Below, piece after piece: positions 45,113-52,857 of a stretch of DNA of 64,000 nt. Below the pieces are notes generated by a model. The model searched no databases. It was not told where the DNA came from and saw nothing but the letters and a program-made list of their open reading frames with translations. The translations under genes were made by a program, and so were the position numbers. Source of the stretch: Nocardioides sp. URHA0020 (GTDB lineage Bacteria > Actinomycetota > Actinomycetes > Propionibacteriales > Nocardioidaceae); the NCBI RefSeq assembly GCF_000620705.1, contig NZ_KK211169.1:124001-188000 (forward strand), given 5' to 3'. Within the stretch, counting starts at the first letter, position 1, and the number at the start of each line of letters is the position of its first letter.

Positions 45113-45729
45113 CCGACGACGACCAGCTGCAGGCCCGCCTGCAGGCGTCCGACCCGGCTGCCTCCCTCCCGCCGGCCGACCCCGCACGGGTGGCCCGACT
45201 GCTGGAGGACGTCATGGCCACCGAGCTCACCACCGAGAACCGTGAGACGGGCACCCGCAACCGCGGTCCCCTGACCTGGCTGCTCGCCGCCGCGGCCGTG
45301 CTGGTCATCGCCGGGGTCGGGTTCGCCGGCTTCCGCGCGATCAGCGACGACCCGGCCGTCAGCCCTCCGGCGGCCACGCCGACCGTCACCAGGCTCGAGG
45401 TCCCGCCCAGCGCCGGCGCGGCGAAGTGCATGGTGCCCAACGCGGAGGTCCTCGCCACCGCCGACACCGCCTTCGACGGCACCGTCACGAGCATCGTGGG
45501 TGACGACGTGACGCTGACGCCGTCGCACTGGTACGCCGGCGACGAGACCGACACGGTCGTCGTCACCGCTCCCAGCGAGCAGATGCAGCAGCTGGTCTCC
45601 GGGGTCCGGTTCCAGGCGGGCGAGCGCTACCTGGTCTCGGCGAGCAACGGCCAGGTCAGCCTCTGCGGCTTCTCGGCGGCGTACGGCGACGACCTGGCGA
45701 AGGTCTACGCCGAGGCCTTCGAGAGCTGA
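45109..45729 (+). CDS. Single-pass membrane protein, probable anti-sigma factor
   Basis: 206 residues. A cytoplasmic N-terminal part of about 55 residues, one membrane helix (LTWLLAAAAVLVIAGVGFAGF) and an external domain with two cysteines (AAKCMVPN and SLCGFSA) that could form a disulfide. No zinc anti-sigma HxxxCxxC motif is seen, so the role rests on position and topology. It overlaps the sigma gene and its stop overlaps the next ATG by one base (TGATG). Confidence 0.72.
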   Translation: MTDDDQLQARLQASDPAASLPPADPARVARLLEDVMATELTTENRETGTRNRGPLTWLLAAAAVLVIAGVGFAGFRAISDDPAVSPPAATPTVTRLEVPPSAGAAKCMVPNAEVLATADTAFDGTVTSIVGDDVTLTPSHWYAGDETDTVVVTAPSEQMQQLVSGVRFQAGERYLVSASNGQVSLCGFSAAYGDDLAKVYAEAFES

Positions 45730-46277
45730 TGCACGGCCTGCTGCTGGCCGCCGGCGCGGGCTCCCGGATGGGGATGCCCAAGGCGCTGGTGCGGGCCGAG
45801 GACGGCGAGCCGTGGCTGGTGCGCGGTGTCCGCACGCTGACCGACGGCGGCTGCGACCCGGTGACGGTCGTGCTCGGCGCCTCCGCCGACCAGGCGCTGC
45901 CGCTGCTCGACGGCGCCGGGGTGGACGTCGTGGTCGCCGCCGACTGGGCCGAGGGCATGTCGGCCTCCTTGCGCGCCGGGCTGGCCGCCCTCGCCGCCAC
46001 CGACGCGGTCGCGGCGGTCGTGTCGCTGGTCGACCTGCCGGACGTCGGGCCCGAGGTCGTACGCCGCCTCGTCGCCGAGACCGACGCCGGCACGCTGAGA
46101 CGGGCGTCGTACGACGGCCGGGTCGGCCATCCCGTGGTGCTCGGTCGTCAGCACTGGGCCGGCGTGCTCGCCGAGACGACCGGGGACCGCGGGGCTCGCG
46201 GCTACCTCGGCACCCACGAGGTCCAGCTCGTCGAGTGCGGCGACCTCGCCACCGGCCAGGACGTGGACGCCCGCTAG
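45729..46277 (+). CDS. MobA-like nucleotidyltransferase (molybdenum cofactor cytidylyl/guanylyltransferase type)
   Basis: 182 residues. Rossmann-like NTP transferase with LLAAGAGSRMGMPKAL at the N-terminus and SLVDLPDVGP carrying metal-binding Asp. Relatives (MocA/CoxG-associated) add CMP to molybdopterin for xanthine-dehydrogenase-type enzymes. It serves the molybdenum hydroxylase encoded at 55814-59654; the MoxR, VWA and XdhC genes downstream support this. It is co-translated with the sigma/anti-sigma pair, which is an unusual link. Confidence 0.83.
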   Translation: MHGLLLAAGAGSRMGMPKALVRAEDGEPWLVRGVRTLTDGGCDPVTVVLGASADQALPLLDGAGVDVVVAADWAEGMSASLRAGLAALAATDAVAAVVSLVDLPDVGPEVVRRLVAETDAGTLRRASYDGRVGHPVVLGRQHWAGVLAETTGDRGARGYLGTHEVQLVECGDLATGQDVDAR

Positions 46278-46522
46278 ACCCGCCTGATCCGGACGGGTCC
46301 GCGCGCCGAGGCCAGGTCGACGACCTCCCCGCCCTGGGTGATCACGACGTCACCGGTGTCGACGAGCCGCTGGGCGGCGTCCCGGGCCCGGTCCATGAGG
46401 GGGCGCCACTCCGCGCCGCCCACGGCACGCGCCGCATCCGACGGGCAGATGGTCGCGCCCGGTCGGCGGGCCCCGAGGAGGTCCAGGATCGACTGCTGCA
46501 GTCGCTCGTCGACGTCACTCAC
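46274..46522 (-). CDS. DUF3253 protein
   Basis: 82 residues. Matches the DUF3253 pattern: LDLLGARRPGATICPSDAAR, then WRPLMDRARDAAQRLVDTG and a short beta hairpin (VITQGGEVVDL). A winged-helix-like small protein of unknown role. GTG 46522 is chosen at the conserved start. It converges with the MobA-like gene in a shared CTAG. Confidence 0.85.
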   Translation of the reverse strand: MSDVDERLQQSILDLLGARRPGATICPSDAARAVGGAEWRPLMDRARDAAQRLVDTGDVVITQGGEVVDLASARGPVRIRRV

Positions 46523-46614
46523 CTGTCCAGTGTGACCGGTGTCGGCAACCCGTCGGCCAGTGTTGCGCCGCCGTTCAGCCGGAGGCTCCGCAACCGGGCG
46601 GCGGATGCGCTTGC

Positions 46615-47457
46615 GTGCCCGACGTGGACTTCCTGGCGAGCCTCCTGACGACGCTCCTGCTGGTCGTGCCGACCGGGGCGGCACCGGCCTCGCACGCGGA
46701 GCCGGAGCGGGCGGTGCCGGCCGTCATCCGCGTCGGCACCTTCAACGTCGACCGCGGCACTGGGTACGCCGCGTGGCGCCGCTCGGTCCGCTCCTTCCGG
46801 CGCCACGTCGACGTGGCGGGGCTGCAGGAGGTGAACACCGCGCGCAAGCGGCACTTCCTGGCCGACGGCGACCGGTGGGGCTACTACGCGAGGACCCCGG
46901 GACCTGACGTCAACCCCGTCATCTGGGACCGCCGCGACTTCCGCCGCACCGGTGCCGGGGCGGTGCGCCTGGCCGGGCGGCACGGGTCGTTCGCGCCGGC
47001 GTACGCCACCCTCGTGCGGCTGGTCCACCGCCGCACCGGGCAGCGCTACGCCGTCCTCGACGTCCACCTCGCCTGGGGTCACGACGCGGTCCCGCGCCGG
47101 GCCCGCCGCGCGCAGCTGGTCGGCCTCGCCCGTGCCGCCCGCCGGGAGGAGGCCGCCGGCCGGCACGTCCTGGTCGTGGGCGACTTCAACGTCAACCACC
47201 GGGCCGACCGCCGCGACGGCCGAGCGGGGTCGCCGACGCGACGGCTGCGGGCCGCCGGCCTGGTGTCGGCGTGGGACTCCGGGCGGCTGCGCGCCGGCGG
47301 CGGGTCGAGCACCCTCGGTGCCGGCTACATCGACCAGGTGTGGGCGCAGGCTCGCGCTCGAGAGGTGCGCACGGTCCGCAGGCTCTCCGGTGGGCAGCAC
47401 CACCCCGTGATCGCGAGGTACGCCGTACCGGCCGGTGATCGACCCGCTCCCGGCTAG
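46615..47457 (+). CDS. Secreted endonuclease/exonuclease/phosphatase-fold protein, paralogue 1
   Basis: 280 residues with a signal-like hydrophobic N-terminus. EEP-fold motifs: GTFNVDRG (Asn), GLQEV (metal Glu), VVGDFNVNH (Asp/Asn) and a late GGQHHPVIA (His). The next gene encodes a close relative (shared blocks HVDVAGLQEV, VIWDR, VRLVHR, VRLSGGQHHPVIARY-like), so the pair arose by tandem duplication. The substrate could be nucleic acid, a lipid head group or phosphate ester outside the cell. Confidence 0.82.
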   Translation: MPDVDFLASLLTTLLLVVPTGAAPASHAEPERAVPAVIRVGTFNVDRGTGYAAWRRSVRSFRRHVDVAGLQEVNTARKRHFLADGDRWGYYARTPGPDVNPVIWDRRDFRRTGAGAVRLAGRHGSFAPAYATLVRLVHRRTGQRYAVLDVHLAWGHDAVPRRARRAQLVGLARAARREEAAGRHVLVVGDFNVNHRADRRDGRAGSPTRRLRAAGLVSAWDSGRLRAGGGSSTLGAGYIDQVWAQARAREVRTVRRLSGGQHHPVIARYAVPAGDRPAPG

Positions 47458-47522
47458 CCGGAGGCGGCACGTGTCCACCGGCACTGCTCGCATGGGTGCC
47501 CGGACCGTGGGTACCTGCGGCC

Positions 47523-48401
47523 ATGGCTGCTGCCCTCGCCACCCTCGTCCGCGTCGTCCTCCTGGCCTCCCTGACCCTGGGTGCCCCGGTCGCGGTGCAC
47601 ACGCCCGCGTCGGCGGCGAGCGGCGGCTCGCGCGACCAGCTGCGGGTCGGCAGCTTCAACATCGACCGCGGCCGGAGCCTCGCGACCTGGCGTCGCACCG
47701 TGCGGGAGTTCCGTAGCCACGTCGACGTGGCCGGGCTGCAGGAGGTGACCAGCGCCGACAAGCGCCGCTTCCTGGCCGACAGCGCCGGCTGGGGCGTCTA
47801 CGCCAGGAGCCCGGGCCGGGACGAGAACCCGGTGATCTGGGATCGCAGCGAGCTCCGCCTGGTCGGTGCCCGGTCGGCCCGGATCGCGCACCGGCACGGG
47901 GGGCTGCCGGCGTCGTACGCCACCGTCGTCCGGCTCGTCCACCGCGCCAGCGGCCGGCAGTACGCCGTCCTCAACGTGCACCTGGCCTGGGGCGGCGTGG
48001 CCCACGGCCGGAGGGTCCCCGGCCGCCCCGGCCGCTACCACTACTACGTGGCCCAGGTGCGCGGCCTCGCCCGGGCCGTGGAGCGAGAGCAGCGACGGCA
48101 GGGCGTGACGGTCCTGGTCGTGGGTGACTTCAACGTCGACCACCGCGACGACCGGCGGATCCGCGCGCGCAACCTGCCGATGGCCCGCCTGCACGACGTC
48201 GGCCTGAGATCGGCGTGGGACATCCGGCGGCGGTTGCCGCGCGGAGGGACCAGCACCGTGGGTGCCGGCTACATCGACAACATCTGGTCGGACGAGCGCG
48301 CACGCCGGGTCCGGACCGTCGGTCGTCTCTCGGGTGGGCAGCACCACCCGGTGATCGCGCGGTACGTCGTACCAACCGGCGGCCAACACGCCGCTGGGTA
48401 G
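47523..48401 (+). CDS. Secreted endonuclease/exonuclease/phosphatase-fold protein, paralogue 2
   Basis: 292 residues. Signal peptide (TLVRVVLLASLTLGAPVAV) and the same EEP motifs as the previous gene: SFNIDRG, GLQEV, VVGDFNVDH and GGQHHPVIA, so all active-site residues are kept. It has an insertion around VPGRPGRYHYYVAQ absent from paralogue 1. ATG 47523 starts the signal peptide. The pair is inserted between the MobA-like gene and the MoxR gene of the molybdenum hydroxylase cluster. Confidence 0.82.
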   Translation: MAAALATLVRVVLLASLTLGAPVAVHTPASAASGGSRDQLRVGSFNIDRGRSLATWRRTVREFRSHVDVAGLQEVTSADKRRFLADSAGWGVYARSPGRDENPVIWDRSELRLVGARSARIAHRHGGLPASYATVVRLVHRASGRQYAVLNVHLAWGGVAHGRRVPGRPGRYHYYVAQVRGLARAVEREQRRQGVTVLVVGDFNVDHRDDRRIRARNLPMARLHDVGLRSAWDIRRRLPRGGTSTVGAGYIDNIWSDERARRVRTVGRLSGGQHHPVIARYVVPTGGQHAAG

Positions 48402-48411
48402 CCTGGGTGGC

Positions 48412-49293
48412 ATGGAGCCGTCGTCCCCCGCCGAGATCGCCGAGCGCCTCGGCGCGACCGGCTACCTGTGCGACGACGCGCTCGCGACCGTCACCTACCT
48501 GGCGCTGCGGATGGAGCGCCCGCTGCTGCTCGAGGGCGAGCCCGGGACCGGCAAGACGGCGCTGGCCGAGGCGATCGCCGAGACCCTCGGGCTGCCGCTC
48601 GTCCGGCTGCAGTGCTACGAGGGCATCGATGCCACGCAGGCCCTCTACGACTGGGACTTCCCGCGCCAGATCCTGCACCTGCGCGCGCTCGAGGCGGCCA
48701 GCAGCGGCGGCGACCAGAGCGTCGAGGAGGCCGAGAAGAGCCTGTACGACGCCCGCTTCCTGCTCGCCCGCCCGGTGCTGCAGGCGCTGCAGCAGAGCCC
48801 CGCGGTGCTGCTCGTCGACGAGGTCGACCGCGCCGACGACGAGTTCGAGGCGTTCCTGCTCGAGGTGCTCTCGACCTACCAGGTCTCCATCCCCGAGCTC
48901 GGCACCGTGCGCGCCGCGACGCCGCCGATCGTCGTGCTCACCTCCAACCGCACCCGCGAGCTGCACGACGCGCTCAAGCGGCGGTGCCTCTACCACTGGA
49001 TCGACCACCCGGGCCTGGAGCGCGAGGTCGAGATCGTGCGCTCGCGCGCACCCGAGGTGTCCGCGGAGCTGCGGCGCCAGGTCGTGTCGATCGTGCAGGA
49101 CCTGCGTGGCCGCGCCGACCTGCAGAAGCCGCCGGGCGTCGCCGAGACGATCGACTGGGCGCGCGCCCTGAGCTACCTCGGCACCGCCGAGATCGACCTG
49201 GAGTCGGCGTCCGCGACGCTGGGCGCGCTGGTGAAGTACCGCGAGGACGCCGACCGCGTGCGGCACGCCCTGGACCAGATGCTGCGGGCGTGA
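48412..49293 (+). CDS. MoxR-family AAA+ ATPase (CoxD-like)
   Basis: 293 residues. Walker A GEPGTGKTALAEA (about 41-53), Walker B LLVDEVDRADDEFEAFLLE, sensor VVLTSNRTRELHDAL. MoxR/CoxD ATPases work with a VWA protein to mature molybdenum hydroxylases, by known work on CO dehydrogenase. The VWA gene follows with a one-base stop/start overlap (TGATG), then xdhC. Confidence 0.9.
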   Translation: MEPSSPAEIAERLGATGYLCDDALATVTYLALRMERPLLLEGEPGTGKTALAEAIAETLGLPLVRLQCYEGIDATQALYDWDFPRQILHLRALEAASSGGDQSVEEAEKSLYDARFLLARPVLQALQQSPAVLLVDEVDRADDEFEAFLLEVLSTYQVSIPELGTVRAATPPIVVLTSNRTRELHDALKRRCLYHWIDHPGLEREVEIVRSRAPEVSAELRRQVVSIVQDLRGRADLQKPPGVAETIDWARALSYLGTAEIDLESASATLGALVKYREDADRVRHALDQMLRA

Positions 49294-50408
49294 TGGACCG
49301 CGGCGGCGACGAGATCCTGCTCGGGTTCACCCGCGCCCTGCGGGCGGCCGGGGTGCCGGTCACCCACGACCGCGCGCACGGGTTCCTCACGGCCGCGGCC
49401 GCCCTGGGCCTCGAGGAGCAGCGGGCGACGTACCTCGCCGGCAGAGCCACCCTCTGCGGCGGTCCCGACGACCTCGAGCGCTACGACCAGGTCTTCACGG
49501 CGTACTTCGACGGGCGCGACGGCCTGCCCCGCGCCCGGCCGGCGCAGGCCGGCGTCCCCGGGTTCTCCGGGCTGCCCGACGCCGAGGGCTCCGGCGCCGG
49601 CGAGGCCGAGGAGGACGAGGAGGTCGTCCGCGCTCGGGCCAGCGACGCGGAGGTCCTGCGCCAGCGCGACGTCGCGACGCTGTCGGCTGCCGAGCGGCAC
49701 CGGCTGTCCGGCATGTTCGCCACGTTGCGCCCACACCCGCCGGTGCGCCGTACCGCGCGGCACCAGCGGTGGCACCGCGGCCAGGTCGACGCCGCCCGGA
49801 CCCTGCGCTCCTCGCTGCGGCGGATGGGCGAGCCCGGCGAGATCGCCTGGCGGCGGCGCAGCCTCCGGCCGCGCCGGGTGGTGCTGCTGGTCGACGTGTC
49901 CGGCTCGATGAGCGGGTACGCCGACGCGCTGCTGCGCCTCGCGCACCGCTTCACCCAGGTCGGCCGGTCGGGCGGCGGCGTCGTGGAGACGTTCACCGTC
50001 GGCACCCGGCTCACCCACCTCACCCGCGCGATGCGGATCGGCGACCCGGAGCGGGCGCTGGTCGCGGCCGGTGAGACCGTGCCCGACTGGTCGGGAGGCA
50101 CCCGGCTCGGCGAGACCCTGCGCTTCTTCCTGGACCGCTGGGGCCAGCGCGGTCTGGCCCGTGGCGCCGTCGTGGTCGTGTTCAGCGACGGCTGGGAGCG
50201 CGGCGACCCGACCCTGCTCGGTGAGCAGATGGCCCGGCTGCAGCGCGTCGCCCACCGCGTCGTGTGGGTGAACCCGCACCGGGGCAAGGCCGGCTACGAA
50301 CCCGTCCAGCAGGGCGTGCTCGCGGCCCTGCCGCACTGCGACGACTTCGTCGCCGGCCACTCCCTGGCGACCTTCGCCGAGCTCTCGGAGGTGATCTCAC
50401 GTGCGTGA
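49293..50408 (+). CDS. VWA domain protein (CoxE-like)
   Basis: 371 residues. The C-terminal von Willebrand A domain has the metal site DVSGSMSG (about residues 205-212), a Thr (GGTRLGETL) and a late Asp (VVFSDGWERGD). It is the partner of the MoxR ATPase in maturation of the molybdenum enzyme. Residues about 95-150 form an acidic, low-complexity linker (EAEEDEEVV). It overlaps xdhC by 8 bp. Confidence 0.88.
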   Translation: MDRGGDEILLGFTRALRAAGVPVTHDRAHGFLTAAAALGLEEQRATYLAGRATLCGGPDDLERYDQVFTAYFDGRDGLPRARPAQAGVPGFSGLPDAEGSGAGEAEEDEEVVRARASDAEVLRQRDVATLSAAERHRLSGMFATLRPHPPVRRTARHQRWHRGQVDAARTLRSSLRRMGEPGEIAWRRRSLRPRRVVLLVDVSGSMSGYADALLRLAHRFTQVGRSGGGVVETFTVGTRLTHLTRAMRIGDPERALVAAGETVPDWSGGTRLGETLRFFLDRWGQRGLARGAVVVVFSDGWERGDPTLLGEQMARLQRVAHRVVWVNPHRGKAGYEPVQQGVLAALPHCDDFVAGHSLATFAELSEVISRA

Positions 50409-51588
50409 GGTGCTGCCCGAGCTGCTGACCTGGTGGCGCGCGGGCGAGACCGTCGGCGTCGGCACGGTGGTCGCCACCTTCCAGTCCGCGCCCCGTCCTC
50501 CCGGTGCCTCGATGCTGGTCGGCCCCGACGGCACGGCCGTCGGCTCGGTCTCCGGCGGCTGCGTCGAGGGCGCCGTCTACGACCTCGCCGAGTCGGTCGT
50601 CGCGTCGGGCGATCCGGTGCTGGAGCGCTACGGCGTCTCCGACGACGACGCCTTCGCCGTCGGCCTGACCTGCGGCGGCATCCTCGACGTGTACGTCGAG
50701 CAGGTCAGCCGCGCCAGCTTCCCCCAGCTCGAGGAGATCGCCGCCGACATCGAGGCCGGTCGCCCGGTCGCCCTCGCCACGGTCATCGAGCACCCGGACC
50801 CGGCGTGGCTGGGCCGCCGGCTCGTCGTACGCCCGGACGGCGGTGGGACACCCACGGATCAGGTGCCAACGGCAGCCCCCGGCTCGACCACCGGCACGTC
50901 GGTGGGTGCCCCGACGCTCGGCTCGCCCCGCGCCGACGACGCCGTCCACGACGACGCACTCGGCCTGCTGGCCGCCGGCTCGAACGCGACGCTCACCTAC
51001 GGACCCGACGGCGAGCGCCGGGGCGAGGGGATGCGGGTCTTCGTGTGGGCGTTCGCGCCCAAGCCGCGGATGCTGGTCTTCGGCGCGATCGACTTCGCCG
51101 CGGCCGTCGCGAAGGTCGGCAGCTTCCTGGGCTACCACGTGACGGTGTGCGACGCGCGGCCGGTCTTCGCCACGACCAGCCGCTTCCCCGAGGCCGACGA
51201 GGTCGTCGTCGACTGGCCGCACCGCTACCTCGCGGCGGAGGCCGAGGCGGGTCGGATCGACAGCCGCACGGTGGTCGCGGTGCTGACCCACGACCCGAAG
51301 TTCGACGTCCCGCTGCTCGAGGTCGCCCTGCGCCTGCCCGAGGTGGCGTACGTCGGGGCGATGGGCTCCCGTCGCACCCATGAGGACCGGCTCGACCGGC
51401 TGCGCGACGCCGGCGTCGACGACAAGGAGATCGACCGCCTCTCCAGCCCGATCGGGCTCGACCTCGGTGCCCGGACGCCCGAGGAGACCGCGATCAGCAT
51501 CGCCGCCGAGATCGTGGCCCGGCGCTGGGGCGGCAGCGGGGAGCGGCTCGGCGGTCTCGACGGCCGGATCCACCGCGACCTGACCTGA
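50401..51588 (+). CDS. XdhC/CoxF-family maturation protein
   Basis: 395 residues. The N-terminal XdhC-CoxI domain (SGGCVEGAVYDLAE) and the C-terminal Rossmann domain (LVFGAIDFAAAVAKVG, then VAYVGAMGSRRTHEDR) insert the sulfurated cofactor into molybdenum hydroxylases. A linker of about 60 residues rich in Pro, Thr and Gly separates the two domains and is unusually long. GTG 50401 lies inside the CoxE gene end. It completes the first half of the cluster. Confidence 0.9.
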   Translation: MREVLPELLTWWRAGETVGVGTVVATFQSAPRPPGASMLVGPDGTAVGSVSGGCVEGAVYDLAESVVASGDPVLERYGVSDDDAFAVGLTCGGILDVYVEQVSRASFPQLEEIAADIEAGRPVALATVIEHPDPAWLGRRLVVRPDGGGTPTDQVPTAAPGSTTGTSVGAPTLGSPRADDAVHDDALGLLAAGSNATLTYGPDGERRGEGMRVFVWAFAPKPRMLVFGAIDFAAAVAKVGSFLGYHVTVCDARPVFATTSRFPEADEVVVDWPHRYLAAEAEAGRIDSRTVVAVLTHDPKFDVPLLEVALRLPEVAYVGAMGSRRTHEDRLDRLRDAGVDDKEIDRLSSPIGLDLGARTPEETAISIAAEIVARRWGGSGERLGGLDGRIHRDLT

Positions 51589-51786
51589 CCCCGGTCACCG
51601 GCCGGGCACGTCGGCAGGCCCCCGCAGTGTGACGCAGGTCGCCCCGGCTGTTGACCGCGCTTGGACCGCGCGTGGATCGCTCGTGGCTGGGCGGTGCCTA
51701 CCGTGAGGTGACGGCCGAACGGATGCGGCTGGCACGTCGGATCCGGGGGGATCAGCAAGATGGGTTCGCACGTTCGAGGGGCGCGG

Positions 51787-52782
51787 ATGACCGCGCTCCG
51801 CGCAGTACTGAGTGTCCTGCTCCTGTCGGTCGCGACCGTCGCCGGGGTGGCCGCCGTCCAGGGCGCCGCCGGCGCCGAGGTCGACGACGGCGTCGTGTCG
51901 CTCGCCTGGAGCGACGGTGCCTGGACCATCCACCTGGCGGGTCCGGAGGCGTGGGAGGTCAAGCTCATCACGCCCGCGCCGCAGGAGATCGCGTGCGGGC
52001 AGAACGCCCGGCCCTGCACCGGCACGAGCTACACGTTCGTCTCGCAGGCCGACTGCATCACGGTGCAGGTGGACTGGCGCGACGGGGCGCACAACTCCTC
52101 GGATCCCAGCGCCTGCAAGCCGGACGCCACCGAGTCACCGAGCGAGTCGCCGTCGGAGTCGCCGAGCGAGACGCCCTCGGAGTCGCCGAGCGAGACGCCC
52201 TCGGAGTCGCCGTCGGAGTCACCGCCGGTGACGCCCTCGGGCTCGCCGCCGGCGTCGCCGTCCGAGACGCCGTCCGAGACCCCGTCGGAGACCCCGAGCG
52301 AGACCCCGTCGGAGACGCCGAGCGAGACCCCGTCGGAGTCGCCGAGCGAGACCCCGTCGGAGTCGCCGAGCGAGACGCCGTCGGAGACGCCGAGCGAGAC
52401 ACCGTCGGAGACGCCGAGCGAGACACCGTCGGAGACGCCGAGCGAGACCCCGTCCGAGACCCCGTCGGAGACCCCGAGCGAGACCCCGTCCGAGACCCCG
52501 TCCGAGACCCCGTCCGAGACGCCGACTCAGACGCCGACCTCGGACCCGACCCAGTCGCCGGTGTCGCCGGCGAAGGTGCCGACCTCGGCGCCGCCTGCCT
52601 CGGCGGCGGCTCCCGCGGAGCCGCCGACATCCGCTGGTCCGGCGGCCCCGGTCGAGGCGGCTCGGCCGCCCGCCCTCCTGCCCGACACCGGCGGGGTCCG
52701 GGTCGGGCTGCTGGCCCTCGCCGGCCTGGCGCTCGCGGTCGGTGCGGCCCTCGTCGTGATCGGGCGTCGACGCAGCTCCTGA
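51787..52782 (+). CDS. LPXTG cell-wall-anchored protein with Ser-Glu-Thr-Pro repeats
   Basis: 331 residues. Signal peptide (AVLSVLLLSVATVAGVAAV), a compact N-terminal domain with four cysteines (about 30-110), about 135 residues of SxSP/SETP repeats, then the sortase signal LPDTG (298-302), a membrane helix and RRR. Sortase would fix it to peptidoglycan, with the repeat as a rigid, possibly glycosylated stalk. Start ATG 51787 is preferred. The 198-bp spacer before it has a TTGACC at 51651 but no clear operator. Confidence 0.88.
   Translation: MTALRAVLSVLLLSVATVAGVAAVQGAAGAEVDDGVVSLAWSDGAWTIHLAGPEAWEVKLITPAPQEIACGQNARPCTGTSYTFVSQADCITVQVDWRDGAHNSSDPSACKPDATESPSESPSESPSETPSESPSETPSESPSESPPVTPSGSPPASPSETPSETPSETPSETPSETPSETPSESPSETPSESPSETPSETPSETPSETPSETPSETPSETPSETPSETPSETPSETPSETPSETPTQTPTSDPTQSPVSPAKVPTSAPPASAAAPAEPPTSAGPAAPVEAARPPALLPDTGGVRVGLLALAGLALAVGAALVVIGRRRSS
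52132..52538. repeat. Low-complexity coding repeat (SETP/SESP units)
   Basis: Tandem 12-bp units of the form GAGACCCCGTCG/GAGACGCCGAGC with synonymous variation. Encodes the stalk of the LPXTG protein. Length variation by slipped-strand pairing is likely. Confidence 0.9.
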
Positions 52783-52797
52783 CCCCCGTGATCGCTG

Positions 52798-52813
52798 TGT
52801 GACCTACGTCACC
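52798..52813. promoter_or_regulatory. CRP-like operator upstream of the GAF regulator gene
   Basis: TGTGA-CCTACG-TCACC resembles the CRP/FNR consensus TGTGA-N6-TCACA (one mismatch). It lies 45 bp before ATG 52858. Confidence 0.45.
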
Positions 52814-52857
52814 GGCGCGGTGCTACCTTGGGCCGCGACCGAGCATCGGAGGTGTCC

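Noticed and set aside
52132..52538. Possible CRISPR or satellite array.
   Set aside because: In-frame 12-bp coding repeats of a sortase substrate, no spacers.
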